Shown here one piece after another: positions 18,235 to 26,184 of a DNA stretch of 55,541 nucleotides. The notes below the pieces were generated by a model that worked only from the letters and a program-made list of their open reading frames with translations, had not been told where the DNA came from and made no database searches. Positions within the stretch are counted from its first letter, which is position 1. Each line of letters starts with the position of its first letter. The translations under genes and the position numbers were made by a program. The stretch lies in assembly GCA_903928685.1 (NCBI GenBank), contig CAIYRS010000008.1, positions 1 to 55,541 on the forward strand, in the 5' to 3' direction. Source of the DNA: an uncultured Methylococcaceae bacterium. GTDB taxonomy: Bacteria > Pseudomonadota > Gammaproteobacteria > Methylococcales > Methylomonadaceae.

Positions 18235-19343
18235 TGGCAACCTCCCCTCACGATGACGCGTTTTTTATGGCCAAAGCCCTGCAATTGGCAGCCAAAGGCC
18301 GTTACACCACCGACCCCAACCCGCGCGTCGGCTGTGTACTGGTAAAAGACGGGCAAATCATCGGCGAAGGTTGGCATAAACAAGCGGGTAGCGGTCATGC
18401 CGAAGTTGAAGCCTTAGCAAGCGTTGCCGACGCAACTGGCGCAACCGCATACGTCACCCTAGAACCGTGCAGCCATCACGGCAGAACCCCACCGTGTTGC
18501 GATGCGCTCATTAAAGCAGGTATCCGCCGTGTAGTTGCCGCCATGCAAGACCCAAACCCGTTAGTCTCAGGCCGTGGCTTGGCAGCACTACAAGCGGCGG
18601 GCATCGAAGTACAAGTCGGCGTACTGGAAACCGATGCCCGCGCCTTAAACCGTGGCTTCATCAAACGTATGACCGAAAACCGCCCGTTCATCCGCAGCAA
18701 ACTGGCGATGAGCTTGGACGGACGCACGGCAATGGCCTCCGGCGAAAGCAAGTGGATCACCTCCCCGCAAGCCCGCGCCGATGTCCACCGCCTACGCGCC
18801 GAAAGCTCGGCAATAATAACAGGTGTCAACACCGTGCTGGCAGATGATCCCGCCTTGACCGCGCGGGTCGATTTCCCAGTCGTACAGCCAATCCGCGTCA
18901 TATTAGACAGCCACTTGCAATCGCCGCCAAGCGCACAAATGGCAACACTACCAGGCCGCAGCTTGATCCTGACTTGCTCGGACGATGCCGCCAAACAGCG
19001 GGATTTACAAAACGCAGGCTTTGAAGTGCAGCGTTTGCCAGACACCAACGGACGCTTAAATTTGCCCGATGCCATGTCCTTTCTGGCAGACCAACAAATT
19101 AACGACGTTTTAGTCGAAGCCGGCGCTACCTTAAACGGCGCATTATTAGCGGCAAACTTATTGGATGAAATCATCGTCTACATGGCACCTTCCATTATGG
19201 GCGACCAAGGACGCGGCTTGTTCCATTTGCCAGCCTTACAGGTAATGGCGGATAAGAAAGAATTGAAGCTGTTGGATATTCGGCAGGTGGGTGGGGATTT
19301 GAGATTGAATTTAATCCTACATAATGCTTTTCAGGTTTATTGA
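18234..19343 (+). CDS. ribD: Riboflavin biosynthesis deaminase/reductase RibD
   Basis: Bifunctional enzyme for the second and third steps of riboflavin synthesis: deamination of the pyrimidine ring, then NADPH reduction of the ribose side chain. The N-terminal deaminase shows zinc ligands in GHAEVEAL and PCSHHGRTPPCCDALI (about 50-90). The reductase half follows from about 150 (KLAMSLDGRTAMASGESKWIT). Length 369 is normal. A 25-base gap with a strong AAGGTGGAG follows, and then the first accessory cassette begins instead of ribE. Confidence 0.96.
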   Translation: MATSPHDDAFFMAKALQLAAKGRYTTDPNPRVGCVLVKDGQIIGEGWHKQAGSGHAEVEALASVADATGATAYVTLEPCSHHGRTPPCCDALIKAGIRRVVAAMQDPNPLVSGRGLAALQAAGIEVQVGVLETDARALNRGFIKRMTENRPFIRSKLAMSLDGRTAMASGESKWITSPQARADVHRLRAESSAIITGVNTVLADDPALTARVDFPVVQPIRVILDSHLQSPPSAQMATLPGRSLILTCSDDAAKQRDLQNAGFEVQRLPDTNGRLNLPDAMSFLADQQINDVLVEAGATLNGALLAANLLDEIIVYMAPSIMGDQGRGLFHLPALQVMADKKELKLLDIRQVGGDLRLNLILHNAFQVY

Positions 19344-19368
19344 TTTATTGCGACATTAAGGTGGAGAT

Positions 19369-20481
19369 ATGAATATCGAATTTCTGAAACCTCGGTTAGA
19401 TGGGGGGCGATTTAGTGAACACGCATTACCACTTGAGCTTTTAAAAGATTTTTCGGCACTCGAAGAAATGATTGTCGAGATTGCAAAATGGAAATTTCGA
19501 GAAAATCATCCTGAGCGAGAAAGAATTTCCAGAGGGTTTGGAAAAGGCCTTGAATTGCAGCTTGCAGGGATTGAAAAAGGCAGCGCAATTCCAGAAATTA
19601 GGTTGGCTTTCGCTCCAATGCTTGTTCCCCCATTTGAAACAATTTATTTTGAACAGGCTCGCGACGCGATTATTGAAACCATTGCATGCGCCGAACAATG
19701 TAAGCCGTTACCTTTACCTTCAGAATTATTAGGCTATTTTGATCGTTTTGGGCGTGGATTAAGGGGTAATGAATTCATTGAGTTTTTAGACAAAAATAGT
19801 CAGCCAGCAAGGCTAACGCTTGAAACCCGTAAACGCCTTATCAGAGCATCAAAGGCTGAAGAATGGACGGAAGAAATGCCACTTAAAGGACGCATTTTTG
19901 AAGTGGATCAGGTTCGTATGAGTTTTGAATTGGAATTAAAGGATGGCACAAAACTTAAAGCACCACTGACTAATCAGCATTTAGATATTGTGTTGGAAGC
20001 ATCAACTGGTTTCCGCAAAGGGATGCAGGTTACAGTACAGTGCGTGGTTAAAAAAGATAGGCAAGATCATCTTAGGTCAATCGAATCCGTTGAGCATATC
20101 TCCCCGCTTGATCCGTTGGATGTTGAGAGCCGTTTAGAGGAGTTGGCAGAGTTGCAGAATGGTTGGCTGGATGGCAAAGGAATTGCGCCCAACGGGGATG
20201 GATTGCTTTGGTTAACAAAAGAATTTGATGTGAATTTTAGTCCAGTCCTACCATTACCTTATCTTTACCCTACAGCCGAGGGTGGTGTCCAAGCAGAATG
20301 GTCAATTGGAAATTGGGAAGCATCATTGGAAGTCAATTTAGATAAAAAACATGGTGAATGGCACGCGTTTAACGTAAAAACCAACCAATGCTTCGAGCAA
20401 AGTTGGGATTTATCGGATTCTAATGCTTGGCAAGCATTCAATCAAAAACTAGAGGCGTTGATTTCTGAGGAAGTTGCATGA
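19369..20481 (+). CDS. Uncharacterised protein, first gene of accessory pair in the rib operon
   Basis: A 370-residue soluble protein with no signal peptide or membrane helix. Three blocks are visible. Residues 1-110 are a conserved-looking alpha/beta segment (FLKPRLDGGRFSEHALPLELL, then RGFGKGLELQLAGIEKGSAIPEI). Residues 170-245 are beta-rich, perhaps an OB- or SH3-like fold. Residues 255-345 form a C-terminal domain with GWLDGKG, LPLPYLYPTAEGGVQAEW and HGEWHAF. I recall relatives of the end blocks as widespread hypothetical proteins paired with a homologue of the next gene, but I know no function. A strong ribosome site (AAGGTGGAG) precedes the ATG. The stop overlaps the next start as ATGA. 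Base use looks more AT-rich than ribD. A toxin, antitoxin or defence role is inference from its setting. Confidence 0.8.
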   Translation: MNIEFLKPRLDGGRFSEHALPLELLKDFSALEEMIVEIAKWKFRENHPERERISRGFGKGLELQLAGIEKGSAIPEIRLAFAPMLVPPFETIYFEQARDAIIETIACAEQCKPLPLPSELLGYFDRFGRGLRGNEFIEFLDKNSQPARLTLETRKRLIRASKAEEWTEEMPLKGRIFEVDQVRMSFELELKDGTKLKAPLTNQHLDIVLEASTGFRKGMQVTVQCVVKKDRQDHLRSIESVEHISPLDPLDVESRLEELAELQNGWLDGKGIAPNGDGLLWLTKEFDVNFSPVLPLPYLYPTAEGGVQAEWSIGNWEASLEVNLDKKHGEWHAFNVKTNQCFEQSWDLSDSNAWQAFNQKLEALISEEVA

Positions 20482-20849
20482 ACTCAGACACTCTTCTTTT
20501 GAGGCAAATCAATCCAAGCTTTATTCAGAATGGACGAGTCACTTCTCAAGCATTTCGCCCAACACCAAAGGACGAAAATAAATTATCTGTATATGATGGC
20601 GACCAGATAACCCCTGAAAATTCTTGGATACATTTTACATCCAATCCGCAATGCCGATCTGATGGTGTGCTGGCAATCAGCTATGAGCAATGCGATCAAC
20701 AATCCATACCTGTTATTGCTGATGGTATACCCTTTCCTGAACACGCTTATTTGAACTTTTCTGATATGGGTAAGGGAGAAATTGAAAGAAAAGCAAAAAT
20801 ATTAGTTTCAAAAGCCCAAGAGAGAGGCTGGCTTTATCAAGCACGTTAA
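20478..20849 (+). CDS. Uncharacterised small protein, second gene of accessory pair
   Basis: A 123-residue soluble protein starting at the ATGA that ends the preceding gene, so its translation should be coupled. The N-terminal half has the block LLLRQINPSFIQNGRVTSQAF followed by RPTPKDENKLSVYDGDQITPE, which I recall as a strongly conserved signature of small partner proteins of unknown function. The C-terminal half ends with a helix (GEIERKAKILVSKAQERGW). Conserved R, T, D and Y residues might be catalytic, but no known active site is recognisable. I treat it as the partner of the 370-residue protein. Confidence 0.8.
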   Translation: MNSDTLLLRQINPSFIQNGRVTSQAFRPTPKDENKLSVYDGDQITPENSWIHFTSNPQCRSDGVLAISYEQCDQQSIPVIADGIPFPEHAYLNFSDMGKGEIERKAKILVSKAQERGWLYQAR

Positions 20850-20905
20850 ACGGTATGTGTATTTATCAACCTAAATACAAAATTTAAGGATTAAAAGGCT
20901 TCATT

Positions 20906-21562
20906 ATGTTCACAGGCATCATCTTAGCAGTCGGCAAAATCGCCGCCATCGAGCGCAAATCCGGCGATTTTCGTTTGAAAATCGACACGAGCAAATTACC
21001 GTTAACCGACGCGCAACTGGGCGACAGCATTGCCGTCAATGGCGTGTGCTTAACGGCTATCGAACTAGGCGCACGGCATTTTTGCGCCGATGTTTCCAAC
21101 GAAACTTGGGAGCGCACCACCTTGCGTTTGGCTTCCGTCGGTTCAGCGGTCAATTTAGAACTAGCGTTAACACCTACCACGCGCATGGGCGGGCATATCG
21201 TCAGCGGTCATGTCGATGGCATCGGCAAAATCGTTGCAAAAAAAGCCGATGCCCGCTCATGGCGGTTCACTGTGCAAGTGCCTGATGAACTGGCAAAATA
21301 CATCGCCGAAAAAGGCTCGATTTGCATTAATGGCATCAGCTTGACGGTGAATGAAGTCGATGGCGCAACGTTTGGCGTCAATATCGTGCCGCATACCTTA
21401 CAAGAAACCACCTTGAACGATGCCGTCGTGGGCAGCTTGGTGAATCTGGAAGTGGATATTTTGGCGCGCTATATGGAACGGCTGATGCGCGGTGACACGG
21501 CGGCACAAACCCACGGCAACGTTACCGAAGATTTATTGAGAAAAAGCGGTTTTTTAAATTAA
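20906..21562 (+). CDS. ribE: Riboflavin synthase alpha chain
   Basis: Last enzyme of riboflavin synthesis, dismutating two 6,7-dimethyl-8-ribityllumazines. Two lumazine-binding barrel repeats are visible, starting MFTGII and GGHIVSGHVDG. SIAVNGVCLTA in the first repeat matches SICINGISLTV in the second, and NIVPHTLQETTL marks the end. Length 218 is normal. AAAGG lies 7 bases before the ATG. It is flanked by an accessory pair on each side, so the usual ribD-ribE adjacency is broken. Confidence 0.96.
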   Translation: MFTGIILAVGKIAAIERKSGDFRLKIDTSKLPLTDAQLGDSIAVNGVCLTAIELGARHFCADVSNETWERTTLRLASVGSAVNLELALTPTTRMGGHIVSGHVDGIGKIVAKKADARSWRFTVQVPDELAKYIAEKGSICINGISLTVNEVDGATFGVNIVPHTLQETTLNDAVVGSLVNLEVDILARYMERLMRGDTAAQTHGNVTEDLLRKSGFLN

Positions 21563-21579
21563 AAATCAAGGACATTACC

Positions 21580-21822
21580 ATGCTCCTACAATTACAACCG
21601 GAATTTGACGACATCCTGCAACCGCTAGGCCATCATGCTGCTGAGTTCTTTTTGGCAGCGAGTTTATATCATGCTGGAAAACTGAGTTTTGCCAGCGCCG
21701 CCCACTTGGCTGGTTTGGATTTTGATGGTTTTAAGACGCGTTTAACAGAGCATTTCGACCAAGGCTTTATCATTGCCGAACCCTGTGTTTTGGAAGACAT
21801 AGACACCGTAAATAATTGGTAA
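21580..21822 (+). CDS. UPF0175-type antitoxin
   Basis: An 80-residue protein with the UPF0175 pattern: a short N-terminal segment, then a helix-turn-helix-like stretch (ASLYHAGKLSFASAAHLAGLDFDGFKTRLTEH, read as about residues 27-58). The family is known as the antitoxin of DUF3368 PIN-domain toxins, acting as DNA-binding autorepressor and toxin inhibitor. AAGGA precedes the ATG at a proper distance, 17 bases after ribE. The partner begins 4 bases after its stop. Confidence 0.8.
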   Translation: MLLQLQPEFDDILQPLGHHAAEFFLAASLYHAGKLSFASAAHLAGLDFDGFKTRLTEHFDQGFIIAEPCVLEDIDTVNNW

Positions 21823-21826
21823 CTTT

Positions 21827-22300
21827 GTGAAAATTGTTTTAAACACCAGTCCGGTAATTTTTTTAAGCAAGATAGATTGCCTACATTATTTGGCTGATTG
21901 TTTCGATGATATTTTTGTCCCAAACGCCGTTGTGCAAGAATTACGAGAAGACTGCCTACCTGCGTTTATTACCATTTCCAAGCTATCAGCAACAGGCTCT
22001 TCCTATGTTGCGGGTGCATTAGGCCGATTGCACCAAGGTGAGCTGGAAGCTATGGTCTTGGCTCAAGAGCTTGCTGCTGATTTCGTCGCACTTGATGATT
22101 TACTGGCACGGCGTAAAGCACAACGATTAGGTTTGAATGTCATCGGCACAGTGGGCTTGCTATTATTGCTGGCTAAGCAAAACATAATCGCACCTGAAAC
22201 CATTTGGCTAAAACTAAAACAACTTACCGAGCAACATGGTTTGTATTTGTCACCGGATTTATTGGAGCAAATAAACACCCGGTTATTCAAACGACATTAA
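21827..22300 (+). CDS. DUF3368 PIN-domain toxin, likely RNase
   Basis: A 157-residue PIN-like protein. NTSPVIFLSKID at the N terminus matches the NTSP start of DUF3368, where Asn replaces the first PIN aspartate as usual in this family. Other candidate metal ligands are Glu in VVQELRED (about 38), HQGELEA (about 72-74) and ALDDLLAR (about 90-91). PIN toxins cleave RNA to slow growth. It starts at GTG 4 bases after the antitoxin stop, consistent with coupled translation. Confidence 0.8.
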   Translation: MKIVLNTSPVIFLSKIDCLHYLADCFDDIFVPNAVVQELREDCLPAFITISKLSATGSSYVAGALGRLHQGELEAMVLAQELAADFVALDDLLARRKAQRLGLNVIGTVGLLLLLAKQNIIAPETIWLKLKQLTEQHGLYLSPDLLEQINTRLFKRH

Positions 22301-22346
22301 ATGCTTTCTTACCTTCGCAATTAAAGCACCCCATTATTGGATACTA

Positions 22347-23447
22347 ATGAACACCATCGAAGAAATTATCGAAGATCTACGCCAAGGCAAAATGGTCATC
22401 ATTATGGATGACGAAGACCGCGAGAACGAAGGGGACTTGGTGATGGCGGCGTCTTTCACCCGCCCTGAAGATGTCAATTTTATGGCGCGTTACGGGCGCG
22501 GCCTGATTTGCCTGACCTTAACGCCAGAACGTTGCCAGCAATTGCGCTTGCCGTTGATGGTCAACGAAAACAAAACCCCGCATTCGACCAACTTCACTGT
22601 GTCAATTGAAGCGGCAACAGGCGTAACCACTGGCATTTCCGCCGCTGACCGCGCCCGCACCATCCAAGCCGCTGTGGCTGCCGATGCCAAACCGGATGAT
22701 TTGGTGCAGCCTGGGCATATCTTTCCGTTGATGGCGAAATCGGGCGGCGTGTTAAACCGCGCTGGGCATACCGAAGCGGGTTGCGATTTGGCACGTTTGG
22801 CGGGTGCAGAACCTGCTGCGGTGATTGTCGAAATTCTCAATGAAGATGGCTCGATGGCGCGCAGGCCGGATTTAGAAATTTTCGCCCAGCAACATGGCTT
22901 AAAAATCGGTACAATTGCCGACCTTATCCATTACCGCATCCATCACGAAAACACCCTGGAACGCATCAGCGAATGCGCTTATCCCACCGAATTCGGCGAT
23001 TTCCGTTTGTATGCTTACCAAGACCGCAACGACGATAATCTGCATTTGGCTTTGGTGATGGGCAAAGTATCTGGCGAAGAACCGGTATTAGTCCGCGTCC
23101 ACGCCCGCAATTTGTTGGATGATGTCTTTGCCTCCAAACGCAGCGATTGCAATATGCCAATTAGAATGGCGATGCAGAAAATTGCCGAAGAAGGCCGTGG
23201 CGTGTTGGTGATAATCCGCCAAAGCGAAAATAACAAAGCCCTCGCCGAGCTGATCCACGGTTATCAATTGGCGGATAATGGCATTGCCAACGCCGGACAA
23301 AACGGTGATCCCGACTGGCGCACTACGGGCACTGGCGCACGGATTTTGGCCGATTTGGGTGTGCGGAAATTGAAAGTATTAGGCACGCAAAAAAAATATA
23401 TCGCCCTATCCGGCTTTGATTTGGAAGTTGCCGAGCATGTCGGGTAA
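22347..23447 (+). CDS. ribBA: DHBP synthase with degenerate GTP cyclohydrolase II domain
   Basis: The N-terminal half (about 1-205) is 3,4-dihydroxy-2-butanone-4-phosphate synthase, making the four-carbon precursor of riboflavin from ribulose 5-phosphate. MDDEDRENEGDLVMAA and GHTEAGCDLARLAG are intact. The C-terminal half has the fold of GTP cyclohydrolase II but lacks its zinc site: the usual CLTGD..RCDCG pattern is replaced by NLLDDVFASKRSDCN, leaving one of three cysteines. The half probably has no cyclohydrolase activity, as in the RibBX type I recall from other gammaproteobacteria. A separate ribA should exist elsewhere. Length 366 is normal. Confidence 0.93.
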   Translation: MNTIEEIIEDLRQGKMVIIMDDEDRENEGDLVMAASFTRPEDVNFMARYGRGLICLTLTPERCQQLRLPLMVNENKTPHSTNFTVSIEAATGVTTGISAADRARTIQAAVAADAKPDDLVQPGHIFPLMAKSGGVLNRAGHTEAGCDLARLAGAEPAAVIVEILNEDGSMARRPDLEIFAQQHGLKIGTIADLIHYRIHHENTLERISECAYPTEFGDFRLYAYQDRNDDNLHLALVMGKVSGEEPVLVRVHARNLLDDVFASKRSDCNMPIRMAMQKIAEEGRGVLVIIRQSENNKALAELIHGYQLADNGIANAGQNGDPDWRTTGTGARILADLGVRKLKVLGTQKKYIALSGFDLEVAEHVG

Positions 23448-23476
23448 GTAAAACCGAATTTTCACAGGAACACACG

Positions 23477-23761
23477 ATGCGTCTTAGCCAGGCCGAACGC
23501 AATCTGCTGAAAAATGAAGTCCAACTTTTGGATAGCTCCGCACGGGTGTTCTTGTTTGGCAGCCGCACCGATGACAACAAAAACGGCGGCGATATAGATT
23601 TGCTGGTATTTTCCAAAACCTTAAACAGCCAGCAATTACGTCCGGTGAAATGGCATTTTTATGAACACTTTGGCGAACAAAAACTGGATGTGCTAATTGA
23701 TTCCGGCAATCTCGACAGCCCTTTTGTGCAGCTAATTTTTCCGCAAGCGATTGAATTATGA
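23477..23761 (+). CDS. mntA: MNT-type nucleotidyltransferase antitoxin
   Basis: A 94-residue minimal nucleotidyltransferase with the active-site signature GSRTDDNKNGGDIDLLV: G28-S29, nine residues, then D39 and D41. In characterised MntA/HepT pairs this enzyme transfers AMP to the HEPN toxin and silences it. The stop overlaps the HEPN start as ATGA. It lies 29 bases after ribBA. The symbol follows the family; function here is inferred. Confidence 0.8.
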   Translation: MRLSQAERNLLKNEVQLLDSSARVFLFGSRTDDNKNGGDIDLLVFSKTLNSQQLRPVKWHFYEHFGEQKLDVLIDSGNLDSPFVQLIFPQAIEL

Positions 23762-24198
23762 GCTTGGCTAATCTGCAACAAAACCTTGCGTTACTGGAAA
23801 AACAATTGTTTTGGCTGGATTACTCTTACCAGCAAACACAAGCCGTTGATCTGGAAAAATCACTTACAATAGATGAAATTAACCACCTGGAAAATCTCTG
23901 TAGCCGTTTTTCCAGAAGCATAGATTTTCTGATTCGTCGGGTATTCCGCAGTATTGATGCCGCCGAATTTGAAAACCAAGGCACTTTAATTGATGTGGTC
24001 AACAATGCCCATAAGCGTTTGTTGTTCGATAACATAGACACGATCAGAACTTTAAAAGAATTAAGGAACGAAATTGTCCATGAATATATGGATGATGGCC
24101 TTACTAAATTGTTTGCTGACGTAGTCAAATTATCACCCGAACTCATCACCATTATTAACAACACACTGGCTTACGGCAAACGTCTGTTAGCCAACTAA
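23758..24198 (+). CDS. hepT: HEPN-domain RNase toxin (HepT-like)
   Basis: A 146-residue all-helical protein with the HEPN active-site motif RNEIVHEY (R103, H108, Y110), exactly the RX4HXY form of HepT toxins. In known systems R and H are needed for RNA cleavage and the tyrosine is adenylylated by MntA. The start overlaps the antitoxin stop by four bases. The gene order MNT then HEPN and the location in a housekeeping operon fit a toxin-antitoxin cassette. Confidence 0.82.
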   Translation: MSLANLQQNLALLEKQLFWLDYSYQQTQAVDLEKSLTIDEINHLENLCSRFSRSIDFLIRRVFRSIDAAEFENQGTLIDVVNNAHKRLLFDNIDTIRTLKELRNEIVHEYMDDGLTKLFADVVKLSPELITIINNTLAYGKRLLAN

Positions 24199-24232
24199 AC
24201 ACACTTAATTTAACTGTAACTCACTCATTATC

Positions 24233-24709
24233 ATGTCAAAAATAAAAACTTATGAAGGGACATTTGCTGCACAAGGCGGCAAATTTTGTATCGTCGCCTC
24301 GCGCTTTAACAGCTTTATTGTCGACCAACTTGAAGGCGGTGCGATTGATGCGTTGGTACGTCATGGTGTCGATAAAGACGACATCCATTTGGTGAAAGCC
24401 CCGGGCGCGTTTGAATTGCCGATGGTAGTGCAGCGTGTTGCTGCCAGCAAAAAATACGATGCTATTATCGCTATTGGCGCAGTCATCCGTGGTGGTACAC
24501 CGCATTTTGAATATGTGGCGGGCGAATGCGTGAAAGGTTTGGCGCATGTGTCTTTGCAATACGATGTGCCTGTCAGTTTTGGCGTGTTGACGGTTGATAC
24601 CATTGAACAAGCGATAGAACGCGCTGGCACCAAAGCCGGAAACAAAGGTGCGGAAGCGGCGTTGTCTGCTATCGAAATGGTCAGTTTATTTAAGAATTTG
24701 GAAAATTAA
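24233..24709 (+). CDS. ribH: 6,7-dimethyl-8-ribityllumazine synthase
   Basis: Penultimate enzyme of riboflavin synthesis, condensing the pyrimidine from RibD with the butanone phosphate from RibB. The family motifs [43 protein letters not shown] and [24 protein letters not shown] are all present. The 158 residues fit the usual size; the protein assembles as pentamers or 60-mers. Its stop overlaps the nusB start (TAATG), the standard ribH-nusB arrangement. Confidence 0.96.
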   Translation: MSKIKTYEGTFAAQGGKFCIVASRFNSFIVDQLEGGAIDALVRHGVDKDDIHLVKAPGAFELPMVVQRVAASKKYDAIIAIGAVIRGGTPHFEYVAGECVKGLAHVSLQYDVPVSFGVLTVDTIEQAIERAGTKAGNKGAEAALSAIEMVSLFKNLEN

Positions 24710-25149
24710 TGAGTCTTGCACGCACCAATGCACGGAAAGCGGCAGTACAAGCCCTTTACCAATGGCAAATGACCGGGCAAAACCTCAATGAAATTGAGCG
24801 GCAATTTGGCGAAGAAGATCGCCTAAAAGATGCCCAAAAATCTTACTTTAAAGAATTGCTGCATGAAATCCCCGCGCAATTAATCAGCATTGATGCCGCT
24901 TTGGCAGAATTTGTTGACCGCGCTGTCGATGCGGTTGATCCGGTGGAACGCGCTATTTTACGGTTAGGCACTTATGAATTGTTATTCCGTTTAGATATGC
25001 CTTATCGGGTAGCCATTAACGAAAGCATTAATTTGGCAAAATGTTTTGGTGCTGATGGCAGCCATCGTTATGTCAATGGCATTCTCGATAAAATCGCCCA
25101 ACAAAAACGTACTGTAGAAATACAAGCTAAACAACAAAGCTCGCAATAA
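24709..25149 (+). CDS. nusB: Transcription antitermination factor NusB
   Basis: RNA-binding all-helical factor that with NusE binds boxA and lets RNA polymerase read through rRNA operons. The N terminus (ARTNARKAAVQALYQWQMTG) and the C-terminal block (PYRVAINESINLAKCFGADGSHRYVNGILDKI) are typical. Length is 146. It starts at the TAATG overlap with ribH. A GC-rich hairpin lies between it and thiL. Confidence 0.96.
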   Translation: MSLARTNARKAAVQALYQWQMTGQNLNEIERQFGEEDRLKDAQKSYFKELLHEIPAQLISIDAALAEFVDRAVDAVDPVERAILRLGTYELLFRLDMPYRVAINESINLAKCFGADGSHRYVNGILDKIAQQKRTVEIQAKQQSSQ

Positions 25150-25168
25150 CTTGGCTAGTGGCAGGAGC

Positions 25169-25185
25169 GCGGGCATCCTGCCCGC
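25169..25185. repeat. GC-rich palindrome between nusB and thiL
   Basis: A perfect 7-base stem, GCGGGCA (25169-25175) with TGCCCGC (25179-25185), is followed by CTTTTAT. The sequence GCGGGCATCCTGCCCGC is of a kind I recall as dispersed in related genomes, and the hairpin near 9708 resembles it. It may act as a weak terminator or RNA stabiliser within the operon. Confidence 0.5.
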
Positions 25186-25245
25186 CTTTTATAAAAACCG
25201 TAAGCCTTTTCCCGCCTTACCTCAGTTCCAAAACCCAATCCCATT

Positions 25246-26184
25246 ATGGCACTGTCCGAATTCTCCTTAATCCAGCGGTTTTTCCAACAAACAACCTCTG
25301 CTAATGCAACAACCAACTTAGGCATTGGTGACGATTGCGCGTTAATGTCCATCCCAGCGGGTTACCAATTGGCGATCACCACCGACACCATGGTAGAGAA
25401 CGTGCATTTTTTTGCCGATGCCGACCCGGAAGCCTTAGGCCATAAATTACTGGCGGTAAACCTCAGCGATTTAGCCAGCATGGGGGCAACGCCGCTTGCC
25501 GTCACCCTCGCCTTAACCTTGCCACAGGTTGATGAATCGTGGTTGACCGCATTTAGCCACGGTTTTTTAAGCTTAGCCAAACAACATCAGGTCGATTTAA
25601 TTGGCGGCGATACCACCCGTGGGCCATTGACGTTAACCGTACAAGCCATGGGTATCGTGCCTTCCGGCAAAGCGCTGTTACGCTCAAGCGCACAAGTCGG
25701 CGATCTAATCTGCCTATCCGGCAACATCGGCGATGCAGGTTTAGGCTTAAAAATCCACCAAGGCTATACGTGCGCCAATCCCGCTGAAGCATTGCAACAA
25801 TTCAACCGCCCTAACCCGCAAATCACCATAGGCCAAGCATTGCTAGGTATCGCCACCGCCTGTATCGACTTATCCGATGGTTTAGTCGGCGATTTAGGCC
25901 ATATACTGCAACAAAGCCAAGTCGGCGCTTGCTTAGATTGGTCCGCCCTACCCTTGTCTGAAGCCGTGTTAAGCTATATTGCAGCCAGCAACGATTGGGC
26001 GATGCCGCTCACAGCGGGCGACGACTACCAACTGTGTTTCACCCTACCGGCGGACGCGCTAGAGCGTTTGCCAACAGGCTGCACCGTTATCGGCAAAATA
26101 GAAGCCACTCCCGGCCTGCGGCTTAACAAAGCAGGTGCAATCCATCCCTTAGCCATTAAAGCCTATGAACATTTTTCAGCGTAA
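25246..26184 (+). CDS. thiL: Thiamine-monophosphate kinase
   Basis: ATP-dependent kinase making thiamine diphosphate from the monophosphate. The PurM-like fold shows metal-binding motifs GDDCALM (about 28), TDTMVENVHF (about 46), LAVNLSDLASMGATP (about 68) and GGDTTRGPL (about 118). A further GDDYQLCF lies near 265. Length 312 is normal. The end overlaps pgpA by 20 bases. Order nusB-thiL-pgpA is the standard one. Confidence 0.95.
   Translation: MALSEFSLIQRFFQQTTSANATTNLGIGDDCALMSIPAGYQLAITTDTMVENVHFFADADPEALGHKLLAVNLSDLASMGATPLAVTLALTLPQVDESWLTAFSHGFLSLAKQHQVDLIGGDTTRGPLTLTVQAMGIVPSGKALLRSSAQVGDLICLSGNIGDAGLGLKIHQGYTCANPAEALQQFNRPNPQITIGQALLGIATACIDLSDGLVGDLGHILQQSQVGACLDWSALPLSEAVLSYIAASNDWAMPLTAGDDYQLCFTLPADALERLPTGCTVIGKIEATPGLRLNKAGAIHPLAIKAYEHFSA

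Noticed and set aside
18476-19174. 232-codon minus-strand frame opposite ribD
   Set aside because: Ser/Arg-rich shadow of ribD with no start support.
22301-22346. Possible FMN riboswitch ahead of ribBA
   Set aside because: The gap is only 46 bases and holds none of the conserved riboswitch stems.
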